Assembly (NCBI RefSeq): GCF_900109655.1 | Contig: NZ_FOAT01000012.1 | Coordinates: 1 to 60,842 of the forward strand | Source: Hominimerdicola alba | GTDB lineage: Bacteria; Bacillota; Clostridia; Oscillospirales; Ruminococcaceae | Direction: 5' to 3' | Length of the DNA stretch: 60,842 bases | Shown: piece by piece, positions 42,667 through 52,214 of the stretch | Layout: each line of letters starts with the position of its first letter | Numbering within the stretch: position 1 is the stretch's first letter | Program-made: the position numbers and the translations under genes | The notes under the pieces: generated by a model | Seen by the model: only the letters and a program-made list of their open reading frames with translations | What the model was told of the DNA's origin: nothing | Database searches by the model: none

Positions 42667-42936
42667 TCAAATATGGTGCATACAGTTGAAAATATCCTCG
42701 TGCATAACGTGTACCTTAACGCCCAGTTCGTCGCCAAGGGCTGTAAGGCTGTCGCTGAGGGTAGCAAAATCCGAAGTAAGCTTGGAGATATCAACTACCA
42801 TTATCATAGCGAAAAGCTCCTGCAGAACGGACTGAGTAACCTCCTCCACGTTTGCATTGAGCTCTGCACACTTGGTGCTTACCTTTGCAAGTATACCAAC
42901 AGTATCCTTGCCGATAACAGTTACAACTGCTCTCAT
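42667..42936 (-). CDS. ACT-domain protein, UPF0237 family
   Basis: This is a single ACT domain of 89 residues (MRAVVTVIGKDTVGILAKVS ... ELFAMIMVVDIS). ACT domains bind amino acids and act as regulators of a partner, here presumably the UPF0210 protein encoded directly behind it. Ribosome site AGGCGG. No enzyme part is attached. Confidence 0.92.
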   Translation of the reverse strand: MRAVVTVIGKDTVGILAKVSTKCAELNANVEEVTQSVLQELFAMIMVVDISKLTSDFATLSDSLTALGDELGVKVHVMHEDIFNCMHHI

Positions 42937-42977
42937 ATATAAAACCGCCTTTCTGTCATATCTTTTTTAACCTATTA

Positions 42978-43006
42978 ATTATAACACATTATAACTATTT
43001 TGCCAA
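42978..43006 (-). promoter_or_regulatory. Promoter of the ACT-UPF0210 pair
   Basis: On the minus strand TTGGCA (43006-43001) and TATAAT (42983-42978) have a 17-bp spacer. Confidence 0.72.
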
Positions 43007-43041
43007 TAGTATATTTTATAAACATTCTATTAACGTGAGGA

Positions 43042-44208
43042 TCACCGTGTAAGCACTATCTTTCTGGTGTACTCGCTTTTGAAATCAGGAGCTCCGCTTA
43101 CGCACATCTGCTGGAATGAAGCCGCGTTCCTTTCAAGTTCGGATATCCTTGCCGCACGTGACGAAAGCTTTTCAAGTTCAGTCAGAGAAGTCGCGTACTT
43201 CATGGTCATATTGCCGCAGGCAGAAAATATCTCCCGCCCCCTGTCATTCAGGGCGAGTATCCTGCCGTAAGGCACATCGAAAAAGTCATGTGATGTCACC
43301 CCAAGCGCAAGATACATCATCATTCTCCTGACCCTTGCAAGTGTCACCGCCTTGTGCTTGAACTGTTCTGCAAAATCATCGGGAGTTCGTATCAGCTCGC
43401 ATTTAGTCTCTCGTGTGTTGACGAATCGTCTTGCCAGATGGGTGGAAACATCGGGAAGACGCTGTATCTCAGCAGATGAAGCTGTCATTATCTTCAAAAG
43501 CAGAGCCTTGTCCGCATTTTTTATAAGGTAAGGCTCGATTTCCAGTGCTTTCGGGACATATGAGGAATAATCCTCACCCTCCGCAATAAGCCTGCGAATA
43601 TGTGAAGCACAGGCGATATCCGCCGAAACGATGCCGCTGTCATGATCGGCACCCTTTCGCCTGACTGCAGTGGGCGTTATCCAAGGGGCGATTTTTTTCA
43701 AGGCTTTTATGTACTCGATGGCAAGCATATTGTTGGGCTTGTCAAAAAGCGCCTTTATGACGGGTATCCCCGCCGCCGAAGCTACTGCCGCAGGATAGGA
43801 CATACCGTTTTCCAGCATTTCCTTTACCTGTTCGGAATCATCCAATCCCGCAGATATCTCCGCCGCTTTTTCCAGCAGAGGAGTATCATCGTTCTCACAT
43901 CCGAATGATAGCATAGAAACTCCGCCCTCGCCAAAGCCCGCAAGTATCTGCACGGCACCTCTGGCAAAACGTTCTGCACTTGAACAAGAATATGGGCATG
44001 GCAGCTCGATGACAAGATCAGCGCCGTTCTCAACAGCGGTCTTCGCACGGAAATACTTGTCCGTTATCGCTGTATCACCGCGCTGAACTGCAGCACCGCT
44101 CATCACTACAACGATATGGCTCGCCCCCATACGGCGGGTCTCTTCAAGGTGATATTTGTGTCCGTTGTGAAAGGGGTTATACTCGGCTACTACTCCTGCA
44201 ATTTTCAT
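43042..44208 (-). CDS. tmcAL: tRNA(Met) cytidine acetate ligase TmcAL
   Basis: TmcAL makes N4-acetylcytidine at the wobble base of elongator tRNA-Met from acetate and ATP. The nucleotidyltransferase signature VVAEYNPFHNGHKYHL, VVMSGAAVQRGD and ELPCPYSCSSAERFARGAV identify it, and the length of 388 residues is normal. Acetate kinase, another acetate-activating enzyme, is encoded divergently 180 bp away, but no shared control is evident. The start has GGGAGG. Confidence 0.93.
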   Translation of the reverse strand: MKIAGVVAEYNPFHNGHKYHLEETRRMGASHIVVVMSGAAVQRGDTAITDKYFRAKTAVENGADLVIELPCPYSCSSAERFARGAVQILAGFGEGGVSMLSFGCENDDTPLLEKAAEISAGLDDSEQVKEMLENGMSYPAAVASAAGIPVIKALFDKPNNMLAIEYIKALKKIAPWITPTAVRRKGADHDSGIVSADIACASHIRRLIAEGEDYSSYVPKALEIEPYLIKNADKALLLKIMTASSAEIQRLPDVSTHLARRFVNTRETKCELIRTPDDFAEQFKHKAVTLARVRRMMMYLALGVTSHDFFDVPYGRILALNDRGREIFSACGNMTMKYATSLTELEKLSSRAARISELERNAASFQQMCVSGAPDFKSEYTRKIVLTR

Positions 44209-44284
44209 AGCTTCACCTCCCGAGGGTCATTAACAAATTCATAGAATAAATATTGTGCAATATGTATATTTAAGCAAAACAGAC

Positions 44285-44313
44285 TTGCAATTTATCACAA
44301 AAATTGTTATACT
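44285..44313 (+). promoter_or_regulatory. Promoter of ackA
   Basis: TTGCAA (44285-44290) and TATACT (44308-44313) have a 17-bp spacer. The leader of about 70 nt contains a bulged hairpin, ATATCAGGGC (44325-44334) with GCCCGATAT (44346-44354). Confidence 0.68.
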
Positions 44314-44388
44314 AATATTATATGATATCAGGGCGGGATTGTCAAGCCCGATATAATATCCATCTATAAATTGAGAGGAGTTTTTCCA

Positions 44389-45585
44389 ATGAAAATTCTG
44401 GTAGTAAATGCTGGTTCCTCTTCGCTGAAGTATCAGCTGCTGAACATGGAGGACGAGAGCGTTATCGCAAAGGGCAACTGTGACCGTATAGGTATCGACG
44501 GTCACGTAAGCGCCAAGACAGGCGACGGCAGAAGCTATGAAGCTGACTGCAACTTCCCTACTCACACCGAAGCTTTTGAAAAGCTTGTAGAGATACTGAC
44601 AAGCGGTGAGACCAAGGTCATCGATTCTATGGACGAGATCTCCGCAGTAGGTCACAGAATAGTACAGGGTGCTGAGATATTCAGAGAGACCTGCGCTGTT
44701 ACCGACGAAGTTATCGATAAGATCGACAGCCTGGCTGAGCTGGCACCTGTTCACAATCACCCCCATGCGCTGGCACTGAGAGCTTGTAAGGCAGTTCTTC
44801 CCGAGGGTACTCCTCAGGCCGTTGTATTCGATACTGCTTTCCACGCAACAATGCCCAGAAAGGCTTACCTCTATGGTCTGCCCTATGAGTGCTACAAGGA
44901 TCTGCACGTAAGAAAGTATGGCTTCCACGGTACATCTCACAGATTCGTATCCGGCGAGCTGGCTAAGGTTATGGGCAAGAAGCCTGAGGAACTGAAGATA
45001 GTTTCCTGCCACCTTGGCAACGGTTCTTCCATCACTGCTGTTGACGGCGGCAAGTCCGTTGATACTTCCATGGGCTTCACTCCTCTGGACGGTCTGGTAA
45101 TGGGTACACGCTGCGGCGCTGTTGACCCCTCCGCAGTTGAGTTCGTAGCTAAGAAGAAGGGCTTCACTCCCGATGAGATGACAGCTTACATGAACAAGCA
45201 GTCCGGTTTCCTGGGTGTTTCGGGCATCAGCTCCGATAACAGAGATATCCAGAAGGCTGCTGCTGAGGGCAACGAGCAGGCTCAGGCTGTTAACGAGATG
45301 CTGACATATCAGATCAAGAAGTACATCGGTTCTTATGCTGCTGCTATGGGCGGCGTTGACGCTGTTCTGTTTACAGGCGGTATCGGTGAGAATGCTCCTG
45401 AGGTAAGAGCTGACGCTTGTGAGGGTCTGGAATTCCTTGGCATCAAGATCGATGCAGAGAAGAACAACTGCCGCGGCAAGCTGGTAGAGATCTCCACTGC
45501 TGATTCCAAGGTCAAGGTATACGTAATACCTACCAACGAGGAACTGCTGATCGCAAGAGATACTCTCGCACTGATCTCCAAGTAA
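44389..45585 (+). CDS. ackA: Acetate kinase
   Basis: The enzyme interconverts acetyl phosphate and acetate, making ATP at the end of mixed-acid fermentation. Signatures: VVNAGSSSLKYQL, VFDTAFHATMP, YGFHGTSH, CHLGNGSSITA, MGFTPLDGLVMGTRCG and FTGGIGENAPEVR. The start is ATG 44389, with GAGAGGAG. Codon use is strongly biased to few codons (CTG, GGC, AAG), as in highly expressed genes. No phosphotransacetylase gene is adjacent. Confidence 0.97.
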   Translation: MKILVVNAGSSSLKYQLLNMEDESVIAKGNCDRIGIDGHVSAKTGDGRSYEADCNFPTHTEAFEKLVEILTSGETKVIDSMDEISAVGHRIVQGAEIFRETCAVTDEVIDKIDSLAELAPVHNHPHALALRACKAVLPEGTPQAVVFDTAFHATMPRKAYLYGLPYECYKDLHVRKYGFHGTSHRFVSGELAKVMGKKPEELKIVSCHLGNGSSITAVDGGKSVDTSMGFTPLDGLVMGTRCGAVDPSAVEFVAKKKGFTPDEMTAYMNKQSGFLGVSGISSDNRDIQKAAAEGNEQAQAVNEMLTYQIKKYIGSYAAAMGGVDAVLFTGGIGENAPEVRADACEGLEFLGIKIDAEKNNCRGKLVEISTADSKVKVYVIPTNEELLIARDTLALISK

Positions 45586-45600
45586 TAGTGTATAATCAAA

Positions 45601-45634
45601 ACTCCCTTGTGTATTTTTACACAGGGGAGTTTTT
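45601..45634 (+). terminator. Terminator of ackA
   Basis: ACTCCCTTGTGT and ACACAGGGGAGT pair with one G-U step around a T-rich loop, followed by TTTTT. With the A-run on its other side it may also serve spoVS. Confidence 0.88.
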
Positions 45635-45676
45635 CTATAAAAACAAAAGCACGGAGATCACCCCGTGCTGTAATTA

Positions 45677-45940
45677 TCATCTCTGTTCACAGATAAGCTT
45701 GATAGCCGTTCTCTCCTCGCCATCTATAACAACATTAGCGAATGCGGGAACGCAAATCATGTCTATGCCGACAGGTGCAAGATAGCCTCTTGCTATCGCA
45801 ATAGCCTTGATCGCCTGATTTGCAGCGCCTGCGCCGACAGCCTGAACCTCGACTGAGCCCTGCTCCCTTATCACGCCTGAAATAGCGCCTGCTACTGAAT
45901 TAGGTACAGATCGTGATGAAACTTTCAAAACCTCCACCAT
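45677..45940 (-). CDS. spoVS: Stage V sporulation protein S
   Basis: SpoVS is an 87-residue AlbA-fold protein needed for late sporulation steps in Bacillus. The text is highly conserved: LKVSSRSVPNSVAGAISGVI, GAGAANQAIKAIAIARGYLAPVG and FANVVIDGEERTAIKL. It lies downstream of ymdB, the same order as in Bacillus, 93 bp apart. Confidence 0.96.
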   Translation of the reverse strand: MVEVLKVSSRSVPNSVAGAISGVIREQGSVEVQAVGAGAANQAIKAIAIARGYLAPVGIDMICVPAFANVVIDGEERTAIKLICEQR

Positions 45941-46033
45941 CTATCCCTCCTTTTACGAAAACGTTTTGCGCTTCACAGCAATAACATTATACTACATATT
46001 GGAAATTTTTGCAATAGGCATTCGTCTTTTTTG

Positions 46034-46804
46034 TTATTTGCGACTAATAATCCTTGTTATATTTGTAGATTTTCCCGATTTTTCATCGAAACTGACCACC
46101 ACACCATTCAAAAAACACGGCGAATCGCTCTCTGTGAACTTCACAGGGCAGTGATACCTGAACTTATCTATAACAATATCGCTGTCAACACCAAGCACGG
46201 AAAACTCGGGACCTGTCATGCCAACATCGGTGATATAGGCGGTGTGCCCGCCGAGGATCACTTCGTCAGCCGTCTGCACATGGGTATGAGTTCCCATAAC
46301 AGCAGTCACACGACCTTTGAGATAGTGCCCCATAGCTTTTTTCTCGCTTGTAGCCTCAGCGTGAAAATCCACAAAGATATTGGGTGTATCAATACCATCG
46401 AGTATTTTGTCGATCTCGGTGAATGGATTGTCAAGAGCTTCCATATACATCGTGCCCATGAGATTCACAACAGCGATCTTAACAGGACAAAGGTCGATGA
46501 TACCAACTCCCCTGCCGGCTACGCCCTCGGGAAAATTAGCAGGTCGCAGGAGGAATTCGCTACTGTCGTAAAGTTCCATAACTTCACGCCGACGAAAACA
46601 GTGATTGCCCGTGGTGACGACATCAACACCCATGCTGATAAGCCTGTCAAATGACTGTGGCGTTATACCGTTCCCCTGAGCCGAATTCTCACCGTTTACC
46701 ACCGTCACATCAATATTATACTTTCTTTTTATCCCGTAAAGCTGTTCTTCAAGAAAATCCGTGCCCGAACAGCCCACAACATCGCCAATAAACAAAAGGT
46801 TCAT
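46034..46804 (-). CDS. ymdB: YmdB-family metallophosphoesterase
   Basis: This is a 256-residue phosphodiesterase of the YmdB (TIGR00282) family, which cleaves cyclic nucleotides and influences biofilm and sporulation choices. Metal ligands are Asp in LFIGDVVG, Asn in VVNGENSA, TTGNHCF, DFHAEATSEK and GTHTHVQTADE. Usually rny precedes it, but here a terminator and ftsH lie upstream. It pairs with spoVS. Confidence 0.93.
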   Translation of the reverse strand: MNLLFIGDVVGCSGTDFLEEQLYGIKRKYNIDVTVVNGENSAQGNGITPQSFDRLISMGVDVVTTGNHCFRRREVMELYDSSEFLLRPANFPEGVAGRGVGIIDLCPVKIAVVNLMGTMYMEALDNPFTEIDKILDGIDTPNIFVDFHAEATSEKKAMGHYLKGRVTAVMGTHTHVQTADEVILGGHTAYITDVGMTGPEFSVLGVDSDIVIDKFRYHCPVKFTESDSPCFLNGVVVSFDEKSGKSTNITRIISRK

Positions 46805-46881
46805 ATCCTTACCTCATATTTCATATAACATAAAATTTAAAATCATTATACTACTTCCGCGAAGAAAAATCAATAGCTGTC

Positions 46882-46913
46882 AAAAAAAGCCGATACCGTT
46901 CCCGATATCGGCT
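46882..46913 (-). terminator. Terminator of ftsH
   Basis: AGCCGATA and TATCGGCT (with inner CCG/CGG-type pairs) form a hairpin followed leftward by six or seven T, 11 bp after the ftsH stop. Confidence 0.82.
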
Positions 46914-46923
46914 CATAATTATC

Positions 46924-48942
46924 TTATTCGATGCTGTCTTTGTTATCCTTGCCAAGAGAAACGCTTGTGCTCTCGGAGATTTCTGATTCATCTACAGAAT
47001 CTTTGGATTCTTCGGTCACAGCGATATCCTCAACGGTATCCTTGATCTCGATATCCTCTACAGTCTCCTTTGCATCATCTTCAAAATCAGATTCGGGAAG
47101 CTCGCCCTTCATCAGCTTTTCAAACTTGATGCCGTCGATCTTCTCGTTCTTCATAAGATACTTGGCTACCAGATGCAGCTGATCGATATGCTCTTTAAGC
47201 AGAGTTTCAGCCTGCTCGAAAGCAGTTTCAACTATTGTCCTGATCTCGTTATCGATCTCAGCAGCAACGTTATCGGAATAGCTGGGAGTATTGGTGTAAT
47301 CTCTTCCAAGGAATACCTCGTGCTCACCCTGACCGTAAACCACAGGTCCCAGATTGTCACTGAAGCCGTACCTTGTGACCATGTTTCTCGCGGTAGCGGT
47401 AGCTCTCTCCAGGTCGTTTGAAGCGCCAGTAGAGATATCATCGAGTATCAGCTTCTCGGCAACACGTCCGCCCAACAGTACTACGATGTTATTATACATC
47501 TCGTTCTTGCTGACGAAAGCCTTATCCTTCTCGGGAAGGCTCATGGTGAAGCCGCCTGCCTGACCTCTGGGTATGATAGTCACCTGATGCACCTTGTCAG
47601 CCTTCTGGCAGTAGTATGTGCAGATAGCGTGACCTGCCTCGTGGTAAGCAGTAAGTCTCTTTTCAGCCTCGGATACCACCTTGGATCTCTTCTCGGGACC
47701 TGCAACTACCTTGATAGCTGCTTCTTCCATATCAGCCTTGGTAATAGCCTTCTTGTTCTTCCTTGCAGCCAGCAGTGATGCTTCGTTAGCAAGGTTTTCA
47801 AGATCAGCGCCTGTAAATCCGACTGTGGTCTTGGCAATAGTTTCAAGACTAACATCGGGAGCAAGGGGCTTGTTCTTGGTGTGAACTTTCAGTATCTCTT
47901 CCCTGCCCTTGATATCGGGATAGCTGACAAGTATCTGCCTGTCAAATCTGCCGGGCCTCAGCAGAGCGGGGTCAAGTATATCACGTCTGTTGGTAGCCGC
48001 CATAACTATGACGGACTCATTATCCTCAAAGCCGTCCATCTCAACCAGAAGCTGGTTAAGGGTCTGCTCACGTTCATCGTGACCACCGCCCAGACCTGCG
48101 CCTCTCTGTCTGCCGACAGCGTCGATCTCATCTATGAAAATGATAGACGGAGCGCTCTTCTTAGCCTGTTCAAAAAGGTCACGTACACGGGATGCACCCA
48201 CGCCGACGAACATCTCAACGAAATCGGAACCCGATATCGAGAAGAAAGGCACGTTAGCCTCGCCTGCAACTGCTCTTGCAAGCAGGGTCTTACCTGTACC
48301 GGGAGGTCCCAGAAGCAGAACGCCTTTGGGTATCCTCGCACCTATCTCGGCATATTTTCTGTTATCCTTAAGGAAATCAACGATCTCCTTCAGTTCTTCC
48401 TTTTCCTCGTCAGCGCCTGCAACATCAGCAAAAGTAGCTTTCTTGCTGCTGGGAGCCAACCTTGCATTTGTCTTGCCGAAGCCTGACATCTTTCCTCCGC
48501 CTGCGCTCTTCATCATGAAGACAAAGAAGAATATCATAACACCCAGCATCAGGAATGTGGGTATAAGATTCAGCCAGAAGCTGTTGTCCGATATGGGCAC
48601 CAGATCATATTCCAATGGCTCTTTGGGGTTTGCTGCGTCATATTTCAGGCGGTAGTTAACTGCTTCCTCACCGCCCAGCACCTCATTCACGAACAGTGAA
48701 ACGTTAGGTACTTTATAGTTGTGCTCAGTCTCGGGATCCTCCTTGAGCTTGTATTTCAGCTCACCGGAACCGAGATCAAGCTTGAACTCGCATACTTCCA
48801 GAGCGTCAAATTGTCCCATTACCTCGGAATACTTTACTTCATCGCTCTTGGTGCTCATGCTCATCAGCATATAGACCAGACCTGTGATTATGCATATGGA
48901 AACCACAAGATAGATCAGAAGAGATTTTCCTCCGTTTTTCAA
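46924..48942 (-). CDS. ftsH: ATP-dependent zinc metalloprotease FtsH
   Basis: FtsH is the membrane-bound AAA+ protease that removes damaged membrane proteins and short-lived regulators. Two membrane segments (about 9-27 and 125-143) flank an outside domain. The AAA part has [31 protein letters not shown] and [20 protein letters not shown]; the protease has HEAGH and the third zinc ligand Asp in ERATATA-type helix context. An acidic tail of about 60 residues rich in Glu, Asp and Ser follows. It is 104 bp after tilS, a conserved order. Confidence 0.96.
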   Translation of the reverse strand: MKNGGKSLLIYLVVSICIITGLVYMLMSMSTKSDEVKYSEVMGQFDALEVCEFKLDLGSGELKYKLKEDPETEHNYKVPNVSLFVNEVLGGEEAVNYRLKYDAANPKEPLEYDLVPISDNSFWLNLIPTFLMLGVMIFFFVFMMKSAGGGKMSGFGKTNARLAPSSKKATFADVAGADEEKEELKEIVDFLKDNRKYAEIGARIPKGVLLLGPPGTGKTLLARAVAGEANVPFFSISGSDFVEMFVGVGASRVRDLFEQAKKSAPSIIFIDEIDAVGRQRGAGLGGGHDEREQTLNQLLVEMDGFEDNESVIVMAATNRRDILDPALLRPGRFDRQILVSYPDIKGREEILKVHTKNKPLAPDVSLETIAKTTVGFTGADLENLANEASLLAARKNKKAITKADMEEAAIKVVAGPEKRSKVVSEAEKRLTAYHEAGHAICTYYCQKADKVHQVTIIPRGQAGGFTMSLPEKDKAFVSKNEMYNNIVVLLGGRVAEKLILDDISTGASNDLERATATARNMVTRYGFSDNLGPVVYGQGEHEVFLGRDYTNTPSYSDNVAAEIDNEIRTIVETAFEQAETLLKEHIDQLHLVAKYLMKNEKIDGIKFEKLMKGELPESDFEDDAKETVEDIEIKDTVEDIAVTEESKDSVDESEISESTSVSLGKDNKDSIE

Positions 48943-49046
48943 TTTATCACGACCTTTTGTTCTAAATTTGTGTTATTATCAGCCTTATCAGATAATTATA
49001 GACCCTTTCTGTGAAAACAATGTGAAAGTAAAGTCATAATATTGAG

Positions 49047-50381
49047 TTATTCATCAATAACTTCAAATACCAGCACAACCCTGGTACTGCTGTCTATCCT
49101 TACTCTGTCAGCTGCGCCGAAATTCTCTGCAAGAACTATGCCCTCATCATCAGCGAGTATCACCGCTGAATCGCGCTTATGCACGGGAAAACCCTGTTTC
49201 ATCAGCACCCTGACATCGGAGCTGTGCTGACGGTTGACTAGTCTGAACCTGTCCCCCGCCCTGCGTTTTCTTAATACAATAACACCTTTTATTTTATCAT
49301 AATCCAAACAAGAATTTGCAAACTTTTTATTAACATTTTCGAATTTCCCGTCAATTGTTACCAATTTAAAACTTACAGACCTTCCCTGCCAGTTAACGAC
49401 ACTTTCAGGTTCGATCTTTAGTTCGTCCTGCTGATTATTTTCATCGTTTTTCTCAGTAAAAATATACAGCGTTCCGGATTTTGTATATGCAAAGCAATTT
49501 GACTTGACATTTGCTTTTCCGCCCTGATTTACAAGCGTTTCGATGATCTCTATCTTATCCTGTCCGACTTCGATATCGTACTTTGTCAGTATGCGCATGA
49601 TAACTCTGCGCCTTACGGGATAATCAAGTTCTCTTATCATCTTGCAGGAAAAACTGTCCCCACAGGTGACTTTTTCAAAGGCTTCATCAGAAAGCTTATC
49701 CAGAAAAGCACTGTCTTCCCGCAGGAATCCAAGAGTCTTCGCAAATGTGTCCATAAGTGAAGGATTTATCTCCCGCAGAACAGGCACAACCTTATGCCTC
49801 AGCTTGTTACGTGAATATTCATCCAGAAGATTCGTAGAATCCGTCACAAAATTCTGTCCTTTTTCTGCCAGAAATTCCTCGATATCTGCTCGGCGGCACT
49901 CTATAAGCGGTCGTATGATGTTCTCCCTGACAGGCGGTATCGAAGCTATACCTTTAAGTCCCGAACCTCTCGCCAGATTGAACAGCGTTGTCTCAAGACA
50001 ATCGTCAAGGTTATGAGCTGTACATATCTTATCGGCATCGATTTCCTGTAAAGCTTTGTACCTTAACAATCTCGCACCTTCCTCTTCGGAAACGGGATTT
50101 TCCCTGCAATAAGCGGGAACATCTACCCTTTTGACGGTTATCTCTATCCCCAGCCCGCGGCACAGTTCTTCGCAAAAATGCTGATCTCTGTCAGCTTCTT
50201 CACCACGTATACAGTGATTAACGTGGCAGGCACAGACATCATACCCCAGCTCATACAAACACAAAAGGAGCGCAGCGCTGTCTGCCCCGCCCGAAAGCCC
50301 GACCAGTAAGCGCTCGCCCTTATGAGCCATATTGTATTTTTCAATCGTCCGACCGACTCTCTGAACAAGCTCACTTTTCAT
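49047..50381 (-). CDS. tilS: tRNA(Ile)-lysidine synthase TilS
   Basis: TilS changes the wobble C of tRNA-Ile(CAU) to lysidine so that it reads AUA codons; it is essential. The PP-loop VGLSGGADSAALLLCL is near residue 24, and CHVNHCIRGEEADRDQHF, CTAHNLDDCLETTLFN and a full C-terminal TilS domain (GVIVLRKRRAGDRFRL) are present. Its start overlaps the end of dnaB by 11 bp. Confidence 0.95.
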   Translation of the reverse strand: MKSELVQRVGRTIEKYNMAHKGERLLVGLSGGADSAALLLCLYELGYDVCACHVNHCIRGEEADRDQHFCEELCRGLGIEITVKRVDVPAYCRENPVSEEEGARLLRYKALQEIDADKICTAHNLDDCLETTLFNLARGSGLKGIASIPPVRENIIRPLIECRRADIEEFLAEKGQNFVTDSTNLLDEYSRNKLRHKVVPVLREINPSLMDTFAKTLGFLREDSAFLDKLSDEAFEKVTCGDSFSCKMIRELDYPVRRRVIMRILTKYDIEVGQDKIEIIETLVNQGGKANVKSNCFAYTKSGTLYIFTEKNDENNQQDELKIEPESVVNWQGRSVSFKLVTIDGKFENVNKKFANSCLDYDKIKGVIVLRKRRAGDRFRLVNRQHSSDVRVLMKQGFPVHKRDSAVILADDEGIVLAENFGAADRVRIDSSTRVVLVFEVIDE

Positions 50382-51747
50382 CTTTTCTGAATTCCAATCC
50401 TCTGAACAATGTATACTCGCCTATCCAGCTGAGTTTGATCGTACCGAGCTGACCATGTCTGTTTTTTGCAACGATACATTCAGCCACTGTCTGATCTTCC
50501 TTTGAATCGGAATAGTAAGCATCACGGTACAAAAATAGTATGATATCCGCGTCCTGCTCGATAGATCCCGATTCTCTCAGGTCAGAAAGCAGAGGACGCT
50601 TGTCGTCACGCTTCTCGGCGTTACGGGAAAGCTGCGAAAGTGCGATAACAGGCACACTCAGTTCCTTAGCCATAAGCTTTATCTGTCGCGTTATCTCAGA
50701 AACTTCGTTAACACGGCTGCTGTGCTTGTTTGGTGATTCCATCAGCTGTATATAGTCTATGACCACAAGACCCAGATTATTCAGTCTTCTGAGCTTTGCT
50801 TTCATCTGAGGCACAGTAACGCCGCCCGCGCCGTCATCGAGGTATATAGGCAACTGCGAAAGAACATCGGCAGCTTCGGCAAGCTTCGTCCAGTCCTCGT
50901 CCTTCATCTCGCCGTTTCTCAGCAGGGTGTTGTTCACCTTGCCCTCTGAAGCCAGCATTCTGCCAACCAGCTGTTCTTTACCCATTTCGAGTGAGAATAT
51001 GGCAACGTCCCTTTTTGTAGCTTTGCAGCAGTTCACCGCGATATTCAGGGCGAATGCAGACTTACCCATCGCAGGACGAGCCGCAAGCACTATAAGGTCG
51101 GTCTTCTGAAGACCTGTGGTAACGTGGTCAAGCTGAGAAAAACCAGACCTAGCGCCCTGATATTTCTCGGCATCGGGACCCGATATCTCTGTCAGATGAT
51201 GGAAATTCTCAACTATGACATCGCTTATCCTGGTAAGTCCCTGTAAGTCCCTACCCTGTCTGATGCTGAATATCTTCTGCTCTGCGCTGTCAAGCAGTGC
51301 TTTCGGGTCGCCTGCGCCGTCACTGACACTTGCGATTATCTCGTTAGCCACATTCATCAGCGAGCGCAACTGCGCCTTCTGCAAAATGATGTTACAGTAG
51401 CTCTCGATATTCTTGGTTGATGGAACGTTGTCCATCAGCCCGTAGAGGTACTTCATCGCCATAGCGGAATTCTCGAAGATACCCGCATTGACAGCCTCAT
51501 CAACGACAGTTACAACATCCTCAGCCTTGCCGGTGGTGAACATTCTCATCATTATGGAGAATATCTGCTGATGCTTCGGACGGTAGAAATGCTCGGGTTT
51601 GAGCATCTCCATCGCCTTTTCGCGGCACTCCACGGGGTCAAGCAGCACACAGCCTATGACAGCTTCTTCAGCTTCCTGACTGTATGGCAGCGACCTTCCG
51701 GGAAGATCAGAACCGCTGACTGCATTGAAATCGCTAATGTCAGCCAT
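50371..51747 (-). CDS. dnaB: Replicative DNA helicase DnaB (DnaC of Bacillus)
   Basis: This hexameric helicase opens DNA at the replication fork. The N-terminal helical domain (LPYSQEAEEAVIGCVLLDP) and the RecA-like domain are complete, with LAARPAMGKSAFALNIAVN, FSLEMGKEQLVGRMLA, VVIDYIQLM and SQLSRNAEKRDDKRP. At 458 residues it has the normal length and no intein. It abuts rplI, the standard gdpP-rplI-dnaB order. Confidence 0.96.
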   Translation of the reverse strand: MADISDFNAVSGSDLPGRSLPYSQEAEEAVIGCVLLDPVECREKAMEMLKPEHFYRPKHQQIFSIMMRMFTTGKAEDVVTVVDEAVNAGIFENSAMAMKYLYGLMDNVPSTKNIESYCNIILQKAQLRSLMNVANEIIASVSDGAGDPKALLDSAEQKIFSIRQGRDLQGLTRISDVIVENFHHLTEISGPDAEKYQGARSGFSQLDHVTTGLQKTDLIVLAARPAMGKSAFALNIAVNCCKATKRDVAIFSLEMGKEQLVGRMLASEGKVNNTLLRNGEMKDEDWTKLAEAADVLSQLPIYLDDGAGGVTVPQMKAKLRRLNNLGLVVIDYIQLMESPNKHSSRVNEVSEITRQIKLMAKELSVPVIALSQLSRNAEKRDDKRPLLSDLRESGSIEQDADIILFLYRDAYYSDSKEDQTVAECIVAKNRHGQLGTIKLSWIGEYTLFRGLEFRKDEK

Positions 51748-52194
51748 TTATTCCTCCACAACTTTTACCTTGATGCTGCATGATACGCCGTGGGACATCT
51801 TTACAGCCGCAGTGAAATCACCGAAAGCCTTGATATCCGAACTCAGCGCGATCTTCTTCTTGTCAACATCAACGCCGTACTGATCTTTCAGAGCATCAGC
51901 CACAACGCCCGATGTAACAGCACCGAAGAGCTTTCCGCCCTGACCTGCCTTAGCCTTGATAACGACCTCTTTATCAGCGATTTTATCAGCTATAGCCTTG
52001 TTATCAGCGGTCTCTACATCTATCTTGTGCTGAGCAGAAGCCTTCTTGCCAGCCAGATCGTTGAGGTTCTTTGAATTAGCCTCAACTGCCAGACCCTTTG
52101 CGATAAGGAAATTTCTTGCATATCCGTCAGCAACGTTCAGGGTATCTCCTGCCTTGCCCGAACCTTTAACATCTTTAAGTAAAATAACTTTCAT
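51748..52194 (-). CDS. rplI: 50S ribosomal protein L9
   Basis: L9 binds 23S rRNA with its N-terminal domain ([36 protein letters not shown]) and is joined by a long helix to a C-terminal domain. The start is ATG 52194; a GTG three codons earlier lies too close to the AAAGG site. It follows gdpP by 20 bp and dnaB begins at its stop. Confidence 0.96.
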   Translation of the reverse strand: MKVILLKDVKGSGKAGDTLNVADGYARNFLIAKGLAVEANSKNLNDLAGKKASAQHKIDVETADNKAIADKIADKEVVIKAKAGQGGKLFGAVTSGVVADALKDQYGVDVDKKKIALSSDIKAFGDFTAAVKMSHGVSCSIKVKVVEE

Positions 52195-52214
52195 TTCAAA
52201 CACACCTTTCTGGT

